DNA from: Smittia aterrima
Taxonomy: Eukaryota; Arthropoda; Insecta; Diptera; Chironomidae
Direction of reading: 5' to 3'
Length of the DNA stretch: 64,000 bases
Assembly: GCA_033063855.1 (NCBI GenBank)
Contig: CP093829.1
Coordinates: forward strand, 4,598,243-4,662,242
How positions within the stretch are numbered: the first letter of the stretch is position 1; every line of letters starts with the position of its first letter. The notes beneath the pieces are model-generated. The model searched no databases. It was given only the letters and a program-made list of their open reading frames with translations, and had not been told where the DNA came from. Position numbers and translations under genes: made by a program. Below are positions 46,372 through 57,547 of this stretch, one piece after another.

Positions 46372-48031
46372 ATGAAGTTTCTCGTTTTGCTTGTAATTTT
46401 GAAATTTGCGTTTGCTATCAAATATGAAATGAAAACTTTTGAAACTTGCGTGGATACAGAAAATAATGAAGGAATTTGTGTTCACTATGAAACATGTGAA
46501 AAAATAATGAAAACTTTTGGAGGAAAAGGAGAAAGATATTTGTTGGATCAGTTTTTTGTGGAAACGAAGCCTTGTGGAATGCTCAGGATATGCTGCGTCG
46601 AGACAAATGCTCCTTCCTACTTTCGAGAGTTACTCAATAAACTTCCGCCGCCACCTTTCTGTGGAGAAATCAGACTTTGGGTCAAGGATATGTTCGGAGC
46701 TACTCCAACTAAGCTTTACAATTATCCCTGGACAGTTTTACTTTATTACGTCAACAGTAAGTTAAATTGATAAAGATGATGTTGCATTTTATTTAAAACA
46801 AAATCATTCTCAGCAAAAAGAAGAACGATAATGAAACCTTGGTGCACTGGAAGGTGAATAAGAATCAATCTCTAAGACATAATCTAAGAAACCTTTTCAT
46901 TGAAGCTTGATAAGTGATCGATATGTCATAACAGGTGAGAATCGATTGCAATCAAAAATATTTATTTTACTAATCGTAAATTTCACTCAGCTGCTCATTG
47001 TGTTGTTAATACTGGAAAATGGAAGTTGACTTCAGTTAGAATTGGAGAATACAACACAGAAACTGAGATAGATTGTGATGAAGGCGACAAAGAAGCTTGT
47101 GCTGAGGAGATAAATCATCAAGATTTTGAGATTGACGAGACAATTGTTCACGAGAATTACGATCACGTTTTAGCTCATAACGATATTGCTTTAATTCGAT
47201 TAAGTAATGACACAAATCAAAATAGTTACTCCAGACCAGTTTGTTTACCATGGCGAAAAAACCAAGAAAATTCTTCCTATATTGTTGCTGGTTAGTGAAA
47301 AGTTAATTTATTTTAGGTTGATAATTACCAAATTTTTTCAGGATGGGGATTGTCGGAGACTGGTCAGATGCGAACAATCAAAGGGAGAGTTGATCTACCA
47401 AAAGTTGAACAAGAAGATTGCGTGAAACTTTTTAAAAATTACAACAAAATAATTGAAGAAACTCAGATTTGCGCTGGCGGAGAAAACGGTAAGTGAATTT
47501 AATTAGAAAAGAAATGTTAAATTTAAAATATTTTCAGGCAAAGACACTTGGTAAGTCAACTTCTTTCTTTTAAAACTACATTAAAAACTATATTTTCTTT
47601 GATTCAAGTGACGGCGACTCTGGTGAGCCTTATCTCTAAATTGAGAAAAAAAGATTTTTATTAAACATTTCTCAGGTGGACCGCTTATGATGAAAACGCG
47701 ACCTGGCGAGCTTTTTGGAATAACTTCGTATGGCGCTTTCAAAACAAACGAAAATGGTGATAAAGCTTGTGGAACTCCCGGAATTCCTGCAGTTTATACT
47801 CGCGTCGATAGCTTCATCGAATGGATTTTGAAAAACATTAAAGAAGAAGTTGACTTAAAAGAAAATCTAATTGAAGCAGAAAAACCCAAATTGACTTCAA
47901 GAGAATTGCCTGACGAAGAAGAAAATTCAATTTCTTATAAATTCTTATCATTTGTGGCTTCATCATTAGTTCTATTTATCGTTATCATTTCTTGTAAAAT
48001 TCTTTTACGTCATAAAGAAACGTTTGAATAA
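46372..48031 (+). CDS. CLIP-domain serine protease, copy 2 (membrane-anchored)
   Basis: Eight exons, 46372-46756, 46814-46853, 46906-46934, 46991-47290, 47342-47488, 47538-47550, 47609-47622 and 47676-48031, close to 427 residues. The signal peptide is MKFLVLLVILKFAFA. The CLIP domain has all six cysteines (26, 36, 42, 68, 74, 75). The S1 triad is His154 (VITAAHC), Asp216 (HNDIAL) and Ser309 (CDGDSGGP); Asp303 predicts cleavage after Arg/Lys. The activation region reads KDMFGATPTKLYNYPW, without the canonical Arg and with Met for Ile16. Beyond the S1 domain, a charged stalk of about 50 residues leads to a C-terminal membrane helix (FLSFVASSLVLFIVIISC) and a short basic tail, so it should sit on the cell surface. 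This anchor is unusual for a CLIP protease. Confidence 0.87.
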
Positions 48032-48668
48032 TGACACGAAAGAATGAGTTGTTTGGAAAGATTTTTTTGTTTCAGAAAACATCTGCAAAAATTGTTTTTG
48101 CGTAATCAAAACCGATTCTACGTACAATTTGATGTAAAATATCTCCACAAACAAAAATATCTTTTAGGTTTCATTTACACGAGGCAAATCATCAAAAGTC
48201 ATTAAAAGAGAAATAATTAAACTTGCGCTGTTGTAGCTTAAAAAGTTTAACGAACAAAGTGATTGTCTCTGAAATTAATTAAGTGACGAGTCTATCAAAA
48301 AGCTGATATCGTTGAATTTCTTTATTGCACAGACAATCTAATGATTATGTTCTCAATTTCGTTGAGCATACAAGAAATATTTCTGAAAATAAATTGTTTT
48401 TGTCTTTGGACGTGTTTGTGGTTCTTTCACTTGAAATATCTAAATTTGCCTCTCGATGCGACTAGCTGGTCATGAATGTCTGAAGATTGTTTTGGGGGTT
48501 TCAACGTCTATTCTTCTCTTTTAACATTTCTTCTACACATTTCGTATAAAAATCTAAAATTAACTCTCACGAAAAAAATCCTTTTACCTCTCAACCTTCT
48601 TTAACATAAAATAAAAACAAAATCAAACTTAAAATTTTGTACTTTAAAAATCAATGACGATCTGGTCT
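48032..48668. other. Convergent gap
   Basis: 3' UTRs of the protease (plus) and the two-TM protein (minus). The left half is AT-rich; no ORF or RNA gene was recognised. Confidence 0.5.
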
Positions 48669-51070
48669 TCAAATGAAAGCACAGCTGAGAATGAAAACGA
48701 GTACGGCGATCGGAAAAATCATGTAAACCGCCATTCTTGGAACACATTGCGAGTAAAGAAATGTGATATCATCGTCTTCATGTTCGATTCCGTCTCGAGT
48801 TGGAACCTCAACGATCACAACTTCATCGGAAAACCTAAAAATGAAATTTTCACTCAAATAAAATTCTCGAATTTGATTCACGAAACTCACATTTGGATTG
48901 GGAAACTACAAGAAGTGGAGTTGATGCATCCTTTTGTTTCTGAGATGTTCGAGTATAAATACGTCGGCTTGTAGATGTCAAACACAGCGTGAATCTGGTT
49001 CGACTCCATATCATTGTCAGAATAAAAGATGTAATAGTAATAACCATCCGAGTTGACCTCGTGAGTCGACACGAGATAAGATCCCTGCTCTAGTGATTTG
49101 ACGCTATTGCAGTTCTTGGAAGGAGGGAAACTCTTCGCGACGAGAATCTGTCCATCGTAGCATTCGAGAAGAGCATTTTCAAAGCTTGATATTGAGTCAG
49201 ATTCGTTCAATTTGTTGAAGTTTGCAGCGTTTCCGCCGTGATTGATTCCTCCGTCGAGAATCGTGTCTCGTTTAGGCCTTGGCGAATTTTTATTTATAGT
49301 GCGACTAGCGTGTTTATGAGATCGTCGGCGTCGTGTTGCTTTAGGCAGCACTTCACGCTCGTTATCATCCAATACATCATCATTCTCGAGTGTTTTATGT
49401 CTGATTGGATGCTTTGTTGTTGTCTCCTCTTCCTCTTGATGAGTCAAGTTTTCCACGTTGACATCTTGCGACTTTTGCTCATCAGCGATTTCGTTCTTCG
49501 AATGTTTCAGATAGTTCGCAGCGAAGTCTTTGTGTTTGTTGCGAGTATCGTCTTCAAACTCTGTTAAATCTTCTCCCCCGTGATTCAACATCGCTTCATC
49601 GTCTACGATATTATCTTCGTGGAGCTTTAAGTTGTTTTCTTTAAGGCTTATATCAGCTGAGTTCACAATCTCTGCAGCCGTCTCGAATGTCACTAGAAAG
49701 TAATAAATTGCAATGAGTTTGTCGTCATTTGTTATCTTAATGTAACCACACCTTTGACTTGCGATTGCTCTACATTGAAGTTCGCGCCGAACTTATTTTT
49801 GTTGTGATCCATGAGTCCACAAGTTCGAAGATTTCGTTCTCCTTTGACGACGAGAATCCTTGAACCATCGTACCTCGAACACACTTTCAACTCAACTGTC
49901 GCTCCTTTCATCAAATAAAATCCCCAATACTCTAAGGTGTCATCAGGAAGGAGCAGTGACTTCTTCAGCCTAATATGTTTCCTACTCTGAGATTGATTCG
50001 GCATCTGATTAAGTTGGAAGGCATTGAAGCTCGTGTTCATCTTCAGAATGTGCTCCTGACAGAAAATCGTCGAAATTCCATCTCGCACCTCTAGAATATC
50101 AGACTCGGCTACCGAATACTAATTGAGAGCAAATAAACAAATAAAATGAAAATAAGATTGTGATAAAGATAGAAAGTAAGTTTCGTGAACCCGACTCGAA
50201 TCATCACAAACAAGGAAATTATTTGCAGAATCAACAAAGAATTTTATTTCACTCACTCGAATGTCTTTGAAAACCTGATGTTTGAGATAAAGCGGGCAAA
50301 TGATGAGAAGTGCTGGCAAAACTGCAGTTAAGCAGCAGAAGGCAAACACTCGTTTCACGCCGTGCATGCTTCCTCTTTCTGTTTGAGGAAAAATAAAGAG
50401 AAAAAATTAAAAACAACACTCAGACCATAACATTTTTAGTTCAGGGCCGTCAACACTCTTTGTATGTAAAATTTGTTTAGATTTATACAAATTAAGCAGT
50501 CACGCTATATTTCATTTCATTGTCGTGATCTGTTTTCACGCACTGATAAGATTTACGATAAGATTTATTGAACAGACATTACACTCACACGCAATGGACT
50601 ATCTAATAAACTTTCTCTCACTGCCAACTTATTCATAACATCTTAAACTGTCACGTTCAACTATTTTGCAACGCATAACTCTGAAATTTAATTAAAAGTC
50701 TCATCGACTTCGTGGTTTTGTTATTATGATGCACTTGACTAAGCCAGAGGCGAACTTTTCTTAATTCTTGTACAATTTTTTCGAATTTAACGTTAATCGC
50801 GAAAAATGAAGAAAACCCTTGAAAACTCGTGAAAATCTCGTTTGTCCCTCAAAATTCTTATCGATGATTCATCTTACTTTGAGGTGAATGTCTGTCGATA
50901 TGCTGTAGAGATGAATATCGATAATTTGTTCTGTAGAACGAAGCAGCGTTTGTCTGAACTTCACGAACTTCTGTTGCTGCTGGCGGTACCAACTTATTAA
51001 TATTTTGAGAACTCATTTTGAAAGACGACACTAAAGACGGAAGACTTGACGGATCGGAGGCAAACTGCAT
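48669..51070 (-). CDS. Two-TM insect protein with APD1-4/DUF4792-like domains
   Basis: Five exons, 50878-51070, 50257-50378, 49752-50118, 48891-49692 and 48669-48834, close to 549 residues. The first exon (ending SLQHIDRHSPQ) was linked through its GTAAGA donor to an in-frame acceptor 11 bases before the internal MHGVKR start. It adds a polar cytosolic N-terminus of about 65 residues. A membrane helix (VFAFCCLTAVLPALLIICPLY) precedes a conserved block (RDGISTIFCQ, RKHIRLKKSLLLPDDTLEYW, KVCSRYDGSRILVV, RTCGL) that I associate with the Pfam APD1-4 N-terminal/DUF4792 family. An acidic, low-complexity stretch with a TRRRRSHK cluster and a furin-like RPKR site follows. A second conserved region then leads to a C-terminal helix (MAVYMIFPIAVLVFILSC). 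Function is unknown; plasma or endomembrane location is inferred. Confidence 0.75.
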
Positions 51071-51504
51071 ACTAAACGTCCAACTCTCGTCTCAAAAGCT
51101 GCTTTAAACAATAATCATTAAGATAAGACGTTATCGGTGATTAAGATAATTTTTTGAGTACTCAATTATTCATTTGTATTTCGCGCAGAAAATCAATTTG
51201 AGAAGAAAAAAAAATCCTTATCTATATTGACTCTTATCATCACTGTCAACAAGGAAGCCGATCTCTAGTCAAAACACAGAATTTCTTCTTTTTTAAATTC
51301 GTACAATCTTTTAATCTTCCTCCGAAAAAAATTGCAATCAGAGTTTCGTGACACTCAACTGCTCAATCGATGATTACAAACTATTTCTTAAACCTTTATG
51401 GGAATTAGTTAGAAGGAATTTCAGAGTAACAGCAGATATCTTAACGCAAATAGAGATTAGATTTTGATAGGAAATGATGATGAAGGCATAGTTAATCACT
51501 AGCT
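51071..51504. other. Spacer upstream of the two-TM gene
   Basis: Holds the promoter of the two-TM gene and the 3' UTR of the bicaudal gene, both read on the minus strand. No clear core-promoter element was seen. Confidence 0.45.
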
Positions 51505-52225
51505 TTAGTCAACGACTTCGACAGGTGCCGATGTCTTGTCCAAGCTCTGAGCTTCAAAGTTCTCAACCAAATCTGGAATGTCGTCTTGTGCTCCAAGACT
51601 GTTGGCAAATGCGAGTCTCTTCAGCTGATTAACGCCATCAGCTCCCAAGTGAGTGAGGATTCCTGGCAATAGCTCGGCAATCTAAAACAGAAGATTCGTC
51701 AGATCATAAATAAACTCTCCATCATGAGATGAACGTAATTTTTAAACAGAACCTAACCATGCTCATGAATTATGCGGGAAACTTACAGATTTTGTCTCGG
51801 AATGTCCAGTAATGGCGAAAGTGTTCGATTGCAAAGAAGCTTGCGTTCGTGGATTGTTGAAGTGGATGACTGAAGCATCGTTCTTGAAGATATTGACTTC
51901 TTCGATTCCTTGAATTGGATTCACAGCGAGTTTCTTCAGAGTTGATTGCAATCTGAAATCAATTAGATTAATGAGTGGGCGTTGTAAGATGATTCATTGC
52001 GTAAACTTTACTTCTTGTCATCAGCGGCTGCCGTTTGATGCACAATCTTCTTCTTACGACGAGGAGTTCCTGAAATTATTCAATTAAATCGTGAATTCAA
52101 TTTGCAATTTTCACGGCAAACAAACAAAATAAAAAAATTGCGAATGACGACGTTAATTTACCTTTTCCACCGATTCTAACTTGAGCCACCTGTGCTTGTA
52201 GCTTTTTTAACTTCTCGGGATTCAT
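51505..52225 (-). CDS. bic: NAC-beta / bicaudal (BTF3 homologue)
   Basis: The beta subunit of the nascent polypeptide-associated complex, which binds ribosomes near the exit tunnel and controls co-translational targeting. Exons 52162-52225, 52012-52069, 51787-51952 and 51505-51681 close to 154 residues, the usual length. Conserved sequence runs through MNPEKLKKLQAQV, RIGGKGTPRRKKKIVH (the ribosome-binding basic motif), LQSTLKKLAVNPIQGIEEVN, the NAC domain with VIHFNNPRTQASLQSNTF, and the ending ELLPGILTHLGADGVNQLKR. In Drosophila the gene affects anterior-posterior patterning. It lies 134 bp behind the Mis12-like gene on the same strand. Confidence 0.95.
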
Positions 52226-52359
52226 TTTTGTAGCAAATTAACAATTTTAAATGCTTGTAAAAAGAAAATAACTTCCGGCACGAGTTTCTTAGGGGAATGA
52301 AACTTTGAGTCGGGTAGAGGGGTTTAAAAATTTGCGAAACGTAGTTCGTTAAAATTATT

Positions 52360-53069
52360 TTATTTGAAGAAAGAATTGTTAGATGAATTATCTTTGTCGT
52401 CTTGTGGGATTCTTTCGGCAATAGCGTTGCTTAGGTCGACTCGAAATTTACCGTCGAGTTGTTCTTCGGCTTTCATGATGATTAGATTTTCTAGCATGAC
52501 AATCGGAACTAATCCATCTGAAGCTTCTACTTCTGCGTTCAAGAGATTTATGAAGACTGCATTCTAAAATTAAATGAAATTAGAATGAAAATAGTTGAGA
52601 AGAGTAAATTTGTTTTACTTCTGCGAAACGTTTTTCGAGATCTTCACACTCAGCGAGCAATTTCTTCTCATCGGTCACTTCAATCTCGTCGTTAGCTTCA
52701 AATGAGACATCATCTGGGATCTTGCAATGTTTGTCAATTAATCCGTTCACCTTCTGAACTCCTTGGGCGCAGTTTTTGTTCATTTCTGAGGCAATCTCTT
52801 TGGAAACAGTTTTAACATTCTTAGCGATCGTTGGGTTGATTTCATCGAACAATTTTATGATCTGTTTACACGAGTCTTTCATTGCCTTGTTGATCTTGAG
52901 TTTCACAAACTCGAAATCTAAAAATTTAAAGGTTTTAATATAAATTCAAGTTCAATTTAATAATTTTCAACTCACTTTGTTCTTTAAACTCTCGAAGTGT
53001 GAAATCGTAATGTTGAATCTCATATTCTTCACGCGCAATACTCTTTTTGTCGAATGCTGATAGTTCCAT
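52360..53069 (-). CDS. Mis12-like kinetochore protein (tentative)
   Basis: Exons 52976-53069, 52619-52917 and 52360-52563 close to 198 residues, similar to Mis12 proteins (about 180-205). The N-terminal part (EEYEIQHYDFTLREFKEQ, then a long amphipathic helix KINKAMKDSCKQIIKLFDEI) resembles the Mis12 start, where a short aromatic motif (YE.Q.F.F) precedes a helical bundle. A middle segment with CKIPDDVSF followed by an acidic coiled-coil (EKKLLAECEDLEKRFAE) fits the IP..LLPED plus coiled-coil arrangement. Mis12 links the inner centromere to the Ndc80 microtubule-binding complex. The similarity is weak and by eye; another small coiled-coil protein is possible. It starts 233 bp from the divergent TFIIIA gene. 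Confidence 0.5.
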
Positions 53070-53302
53070 GTTGTTTAAAAGTCTTTAATTAGGTTTCAAT
53101 CGAGGACAACAAATGAAAACAATATTTTGGAAATGGTTTTGTCTTTGTACTAAATTAACTGACAAGTTCATGGATAAAGCAAAAACTAGAGAACTCAAAA
53201 TTTACCGAAAATTTCGCACAATTTGATTATTCTAGAAAAAGTTTATCTAAGTCAGTCTTCATCTTTAGAACAACGTGAAGATGTAAATAAAGTTTCGCAA
53301 AA
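53070..53302. promoter_or_regulatory. Divergent promoter region, Mis12-like gene and TFIIIA
   Basis: A 233-bp spacer between opposite start codons. No TATA at typical spacing was noticed. Confidence 0.5.
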
Positions 53303-54438
53303 ATGACTTCAGCCGCTGTTGATTATTTCCACCAAAGAGAAACATTAGCGAATGAAGTTTTCATTGAAGTTCCTAACAATCAGAATCAAAATATCGAAGA
53401 CATTTCCGAAGACGACGAAGATATTCAAAAAAAAATTAATTATTCCTGCAGATTTTGCAAAAAGTCTTTTAAGCGAAAGGATCGGCTTGATCGCCACTTA
53501 TTCACGCACACCAAAGAGGTAAGAGCTCGTATTATTAATCAACAGCTTCCTGACAATTTACTTTTTAGAAAACTTTCGCCTGCGATGTTGAGGGTTGCAC
53601 TAAAAAATACACAAACAAATCTCACTTGAATCGCCACAAGAAGGATAGCCATGAAGTCAAACCAGAGATTGCCTCAGTCACTTGTGAACATCCTGATTGT
53701 CTTCAGACATTTACTAATCCAAGCAACATGAAGCGACACTATCAAACTCATCATGCAAATCCATTTCCTCATTCTTGCTCTCAGTGCGACCAGAAATTCC
53801 GACGAAAGTTGCAACTCAAGAAACATGAGATTAAAAGTCACACAAGCAATTATCCTTACAAATGCAGCGTCTGCCAGAAAGGATTTCTAAACACTTTTAC
53901 CTTCACTCGACATCTCACCATCCACAATGTGAAAGAGTGTGACGATTGCAATGAAAAGTTTATTAATTGGTCGTTGTTAGTTGATCATCGACGGAAGTTT
54001 CACAAGAAAGAAAATCGTTTGACTTGTGATCTTTGTGATAAAAGTTTCTGTCGCAAACCGAATATCAGACAACATATGCGACTCCATTTGACATCGGAAC
54101 AGGAAATCTTCCAGTGTCACTACGAGAATTGCCCGAAATTCTTCAACGCCAAACGAAATTTGATGTCACACATTCGAGCGAAACATGAAGGACCTCGATG
54201 GATCTGTGATTTCTGCAAACGAGAGTTATCGTCATCGCAAAAACTTCAGCAGCACATCAAAGCCCATCTCGACCCGGAGAGATCTAAATTACTTGTGAAG
54301 AAACGATCGACTCTCTCACGACTTATTGGAATCAATTTGCCACAAGAAGTTGAGCACAAAATTATAAATAACGACAAAGTTGAGTTGAGCTCTCTTCAGT
54401 TTTTAGATTCCAGTGCAACGGAGTTAAGTGATTACTAA
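53303..54438 (+). CDS. TfIIIA: Transcription factor IIIA
   Basis: TFIIIA binds the internal control region of 5S rRNA genes, recruits TFIIIC/IIIB, and also binds 5S RNA. Exons 53303-53518 and 53569-54438 close to 361 residues. Exactly nine C2H2 fingers are visible, the diagnostic number: CRFCKKSF, CDVEGCTKKY, CEHPDCLQTF, CSQCDQKF, CSVCQKGF, CDDCNEKF, CDLCDKSF, CHYENCPKFF and CDFCKREL. The mixture of C-x2-C and C-x4-C spacing fits the family, as does the C-terminal QHIKAHLDPERSK followed by a basic Ser-rich segment. Finger 6, the RNA-contacting central finger, is short as usual. Its stop codon lies 33 bp from the convergent mRpL22 stop. Confidence 0.88.
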
Positions 54439-54471
54439 ATTTATTTCTGAATTAATAAAAAAATTATTGAT

Positions 54472-55206
54472 CTACAATGAGTTGATGACTTTTCGTTTTC
54501 TCATATCCTCGACCCACTTATCGAGTTGCTCTTCGGGTTCAAGAGGATGAGGTAGATAGTAATGCTTAGGTGGCTCGCCCTCTTCGAGACGAACGAAGTA
54601 GTGAACGTGTTTGTATTCAACGCGACCCATACGCGATCTTCCATGACGTCTTACGCCTTTAATGACTTTTCCTTTGCCACAGAAAGATTCAGCTAAAAGA
54701 GGCGAAAAGTTAAATAAATTCAAGATTTGATAAGATCAACTCACCAATCCACAAATTGCTTTTGAACTCAACATTGTGACGTTTCACTGCCATCTCTTGA
54801 GCTTCCAAAATCGTTTGTTTCATGTCACCAGCTCCTTTCTTCAGGACAAAGCTCAACTGTTTCAGTGCTTCGTCGATTGAGAGTCCTCGAATGAAACTTG
54901 CGACGTACCACATTTTCTTTGGGCTGTACTTGATGTTCTCTTTCATGTGACATACAAACTATAAAGGAAGAATTGAAGTTGATTGGTTTTTGCGGGTAAT
55001 CAAGAACTTACTGCTGGTCTTGGTGGCTCATCTGGAAGTTGCGGTTCGTAGATCTTTTTATTGTGAGCTACGAAATTCTTCGGTCCCAAGTTTCGTTTGT
55101 TGTATTTGCCATCGAGAACTTGTGATGTGTGAAACAGCGAACCGGCTTGTAAGCTGCATGGCTTGATATCCAGCAGACATTTCACGCGATTCACTATTTT
55201 CAGCAT
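54472..55206 (-). CDS. mRpL22: Mitochondrial ribosomal protein L22
   Basis: A large-subunit protein that lines the exit tunnel of the mitochondrial ribosome. Exons 55012-55206, 54745-54958 and 54472-54692 close to 209 residues. The start at 55206 gives a basic, amphipathic mitochondrial presequence (MLKIVNRVKCLLDIKP); earlier in-frame ATGs up to 55341 would add 45 unlikely residues. The L22 fold is shown by KYSPKKMWYVASFIRGLSIDEALKQL, ILEAQEMAVKRHNVEF and the beta-hairpin GKVIKGVRRHGRSRMGRVEY. It starts 160 bp from CIBAR1 in the opposite direction. Confidence 0.92.
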
Positions 55207-55366
55207 TTTTTGTGAAATAATTTCGGAAAACAACACGAGAAACTTTTTAGCACTAAAATACTTTAGAACTAACATTTGAATTTGTCCGTTAAATAAACAA
55301 AATTGTTTTGATATCTTAGCAACGAAACTCAATAAACACAAAACGAGAAGCCAAAAAAGGATTAAA
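55207..55366. promoter_or_regulatory. Divergent promoter region, mRpL22 and CIBAR1
   Basis: A 160-bp spacer between opposite start codons; the coding frame of mRpL22 stays open upstream without functional meaning. No TATA box was noticed. Confidence 0.45.
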
Positions 55367-56616
55367 ATGAATTTAAATGATTTATCGGAGCGCCAATCAA
55401 GAACTATTCTTGAAAGGATTCATTTTCAAGAAAGAAATCTTGTTCATTTAGTTAATGCAGTGAGCGCATTAGCGCGAAAGAAAGCGAGGTAAGTCAATCT
55501 AACTTATAAAGAATTGACCTTCAACCTTCAATTCATTCTAGATCTCGTGAGAAAAGTGATGATCTCGCGAAAATTCTGAAACAAATATCCGAAGATGAAA
55601 AGTTTAACAAAACATCAGCAAAAGCTCTCGAAAGTTTTTCCAACGGATTGAGTCTTCTCGCTGATCATGAAACGCTTGAAATTCGTCGACTCGAGGAAAG
55701 AATTGTTAGTGATCTCAATCAACAACAACAAATCTGTCAAAGTGCAAAGGAAGAAGTCAAAAGTCAGCTTGCAATTCGAGATCGAGAGCTTTCAAAGCGA
55801 AAGCAACTCGACTTGAATCGAAAATTGAAGAACGAGAATGAAATTATTTTATCAAACATGCAAATAGCAAAAGTCTTGAAAGAGATCATGACAGTCTCCG
55901 AGCAGTTTGAGGATCACAAAGTCACCGACACCAAAGAAGTGCTCACGAACTTTGTTCTGATTGAGCTTAAGCATCATGCAGCGTGTCTCGAAATTTTAAC
56001 TGCAATTTACAATGACATCGACGAGATTGATGAGAAGAAAGACGTCGAGGTAAGTTGGGAAAGTTTTGCGAGTTTGAGAGTGATCAATGCACGTTTTCTT
56101 TACTAATGCTTGAAGGGATTTTCGATGCAACTGAAAAAGATAAATCGGGTAGACTCGAAAGATTTCTAACCTTCACTTGTCGATCTCTAAAAGTTTATTT
56201 CTCCTCTAGCAATTCAAGAAACATTTCCAACACGACGTTAAACCGAATTCAGGATTCTTCTTGAATCGGATAAAGTCTCAATCGCTTGGAGCTTTGTCAT
56301 CGATACTCGAGAAGAAGCCAATGAGAGAGAAAAGTTCAACAAGGCGAGACTTGAAGACTTTGAACAAGAGCGCAATGTCTCTGAACTCATTGGAATCCAA
56401 CGATGAAGAAGAAATCAGAAACGAAAGTTTGCCGCAAAACATTTCAATCGATTCCTTGGTGAGTTCTCAACTTTCCATGTCTCATTGCAATTTCTCTGAA
56501 ATGTTCCAAATCAACAGGAAACTAAATCGAGTGATACGGAAGACTCTGACACTGAAAGCGAATCGGCATCGAAGGAACAAGAAGTTCTCCAACCAAGACA
56601 AAAGCGAGTCTCTTAA
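55367..56616 (+). CDS. CIBAR1: CIBAR1/FAM92-type ciliary BAR-domain protein
   Basis: FAM92/CIBAR proteins are BAR-domain membrane benders at the base of cilia and in mitochondria. Exons 55367-55488, 55542-56049, 56210-56458 and 56518-56616 close to 325 residues. Residues 1-215 form a long coiled-coil BAR-like bundle. Similar segments are SALARKKARSREKSDDLAK, LESFSNGLSLLADHETLEIRRLEERI, SQLAIRDRELSKRKQLD and the end VLIELKHHAACLEILTAIYNDID. I joined DVE directly to QFKKHFQHD because this best matches the family; a possible extra exon at 56116-56148 is less likely. The tail is Ser/Glu-rich (SDTEDSDTESESASK). Confidence 0.75.
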
Positions 56617-57136
56617 AATATTCGATGCCAAGTTTGTTTGATCGATAGCGAGTCATTAAAAATTACTTTACTTCCACTTGTTGTTGAATCGATGAAGGAA
56701 AAAATGAAAATGTTTCCTGAAATTTGCATAAAGTCCTCGCAATTCAAAAGCAATTTGTGTATAAAGTGATTTATTTAGACAGAAAATAATTGTAATTCAA
56801 AAACACAAATCAAGATCATTGAGAGACGTTGGGATGAGCATCCGATGCGTCCACGAGAGGCTCCAGCAGCCAGCATCACTTTGGTTAATACGAGTTAAGG
56901 GAGTTGAGGCCTTAAAATTATGATTGAAGGATAAAAATAAAATGAATTGAAACAAAAAGCAAAACGAGGGGTTGTTAGGAAGGACGTGGGAAGCGGTGAT
57001 TGTTATTTGTGGGGGCTGTTGATGGATCGATAGCTTAAAAATAATTGCTGTTCATCCCAATGCTATTTGGTTCACTGCATTGATTCGAATTAAGAATGAG
57101 AAGTGAGATTTGGAAACTACTGTAAGGATTAACTAT
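56617..57136. other. Convergent 3' UTRs of CIBAR1 and HSBP1
   Basis: No coding signal. The plus strand carries AATAAA-like motifs near 56930, and the right half probably holds the HSBP1 3' UTR. Confidence 0.5.
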
Positions 57137-57547
57137 TTACTTTTCGCTCATGTGCTGATGTCCTTCAACTCCTGCTTGAGTCATTAAATCCGAAATTGAC
57201 TTTTCCAGGTCATCAATTCTAATGAAAATAAAAACTTTTAAATTTTCCGGAAAACTCTTTAAATTGATTTATTTACCGATTGCCCATATCATCGATTCGA
57301 GAGATGATCTGTTCGGACATTGACTGGAAACGATCCTGAACATTTTGAAGAAGTGATTGCACCTGTTTCCGTAACACAAAGAATTTTGTTTAAAATTTCT
57401 CAATTTTCAATGTAAACAAATCACTTTTAAAAGAAAAAAACTCACAAAAACGATCAACTCCTCATTGTTCTTCGGATCCATTTGATTACTGCTGATGGAA
57501 TAATTTGTTTGCTCCATTTCGTCGCACTCGCTTTTTATTTCTGACAT
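57137..57547 (-). CDS. Hsbp1: Heat shock factor-binding protein 1
   Basis: A small trimeric coiled-coil protein that binds the HSF1 trimer and dampens the heat-shock response; related proteins serve as WASH-complex assembly factors. Exons 57446-57547, 57277-57362 and 57137-57218 close to 89 residues. The core is almost unmistakable: VQSLLQNVQDRFQSMSEQI, SRIDDMGNRIDDLEKSISDL and MTQAGVEGHQ, with heptad-spaced Leu/Met/Ile. The first 30 residues are variable and polar. All three exons were too short for simple ORF searches. Confidence 0.92.

Noticed and set aside
50916..50923. TATCGATA, a perfect DRE promoter motif
   Set aside because: It falls inside the first coding exon of the two-TM gene, so it is probably coincidental.
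56116..56148. Possible extra CIBAR1 exon (GFSMQLKKINR)
   Set aside because: Frame-compatible, but direct joining of DVE to QFKKHF fits the family better and the acceptor is poor; it may be an alternative exon.
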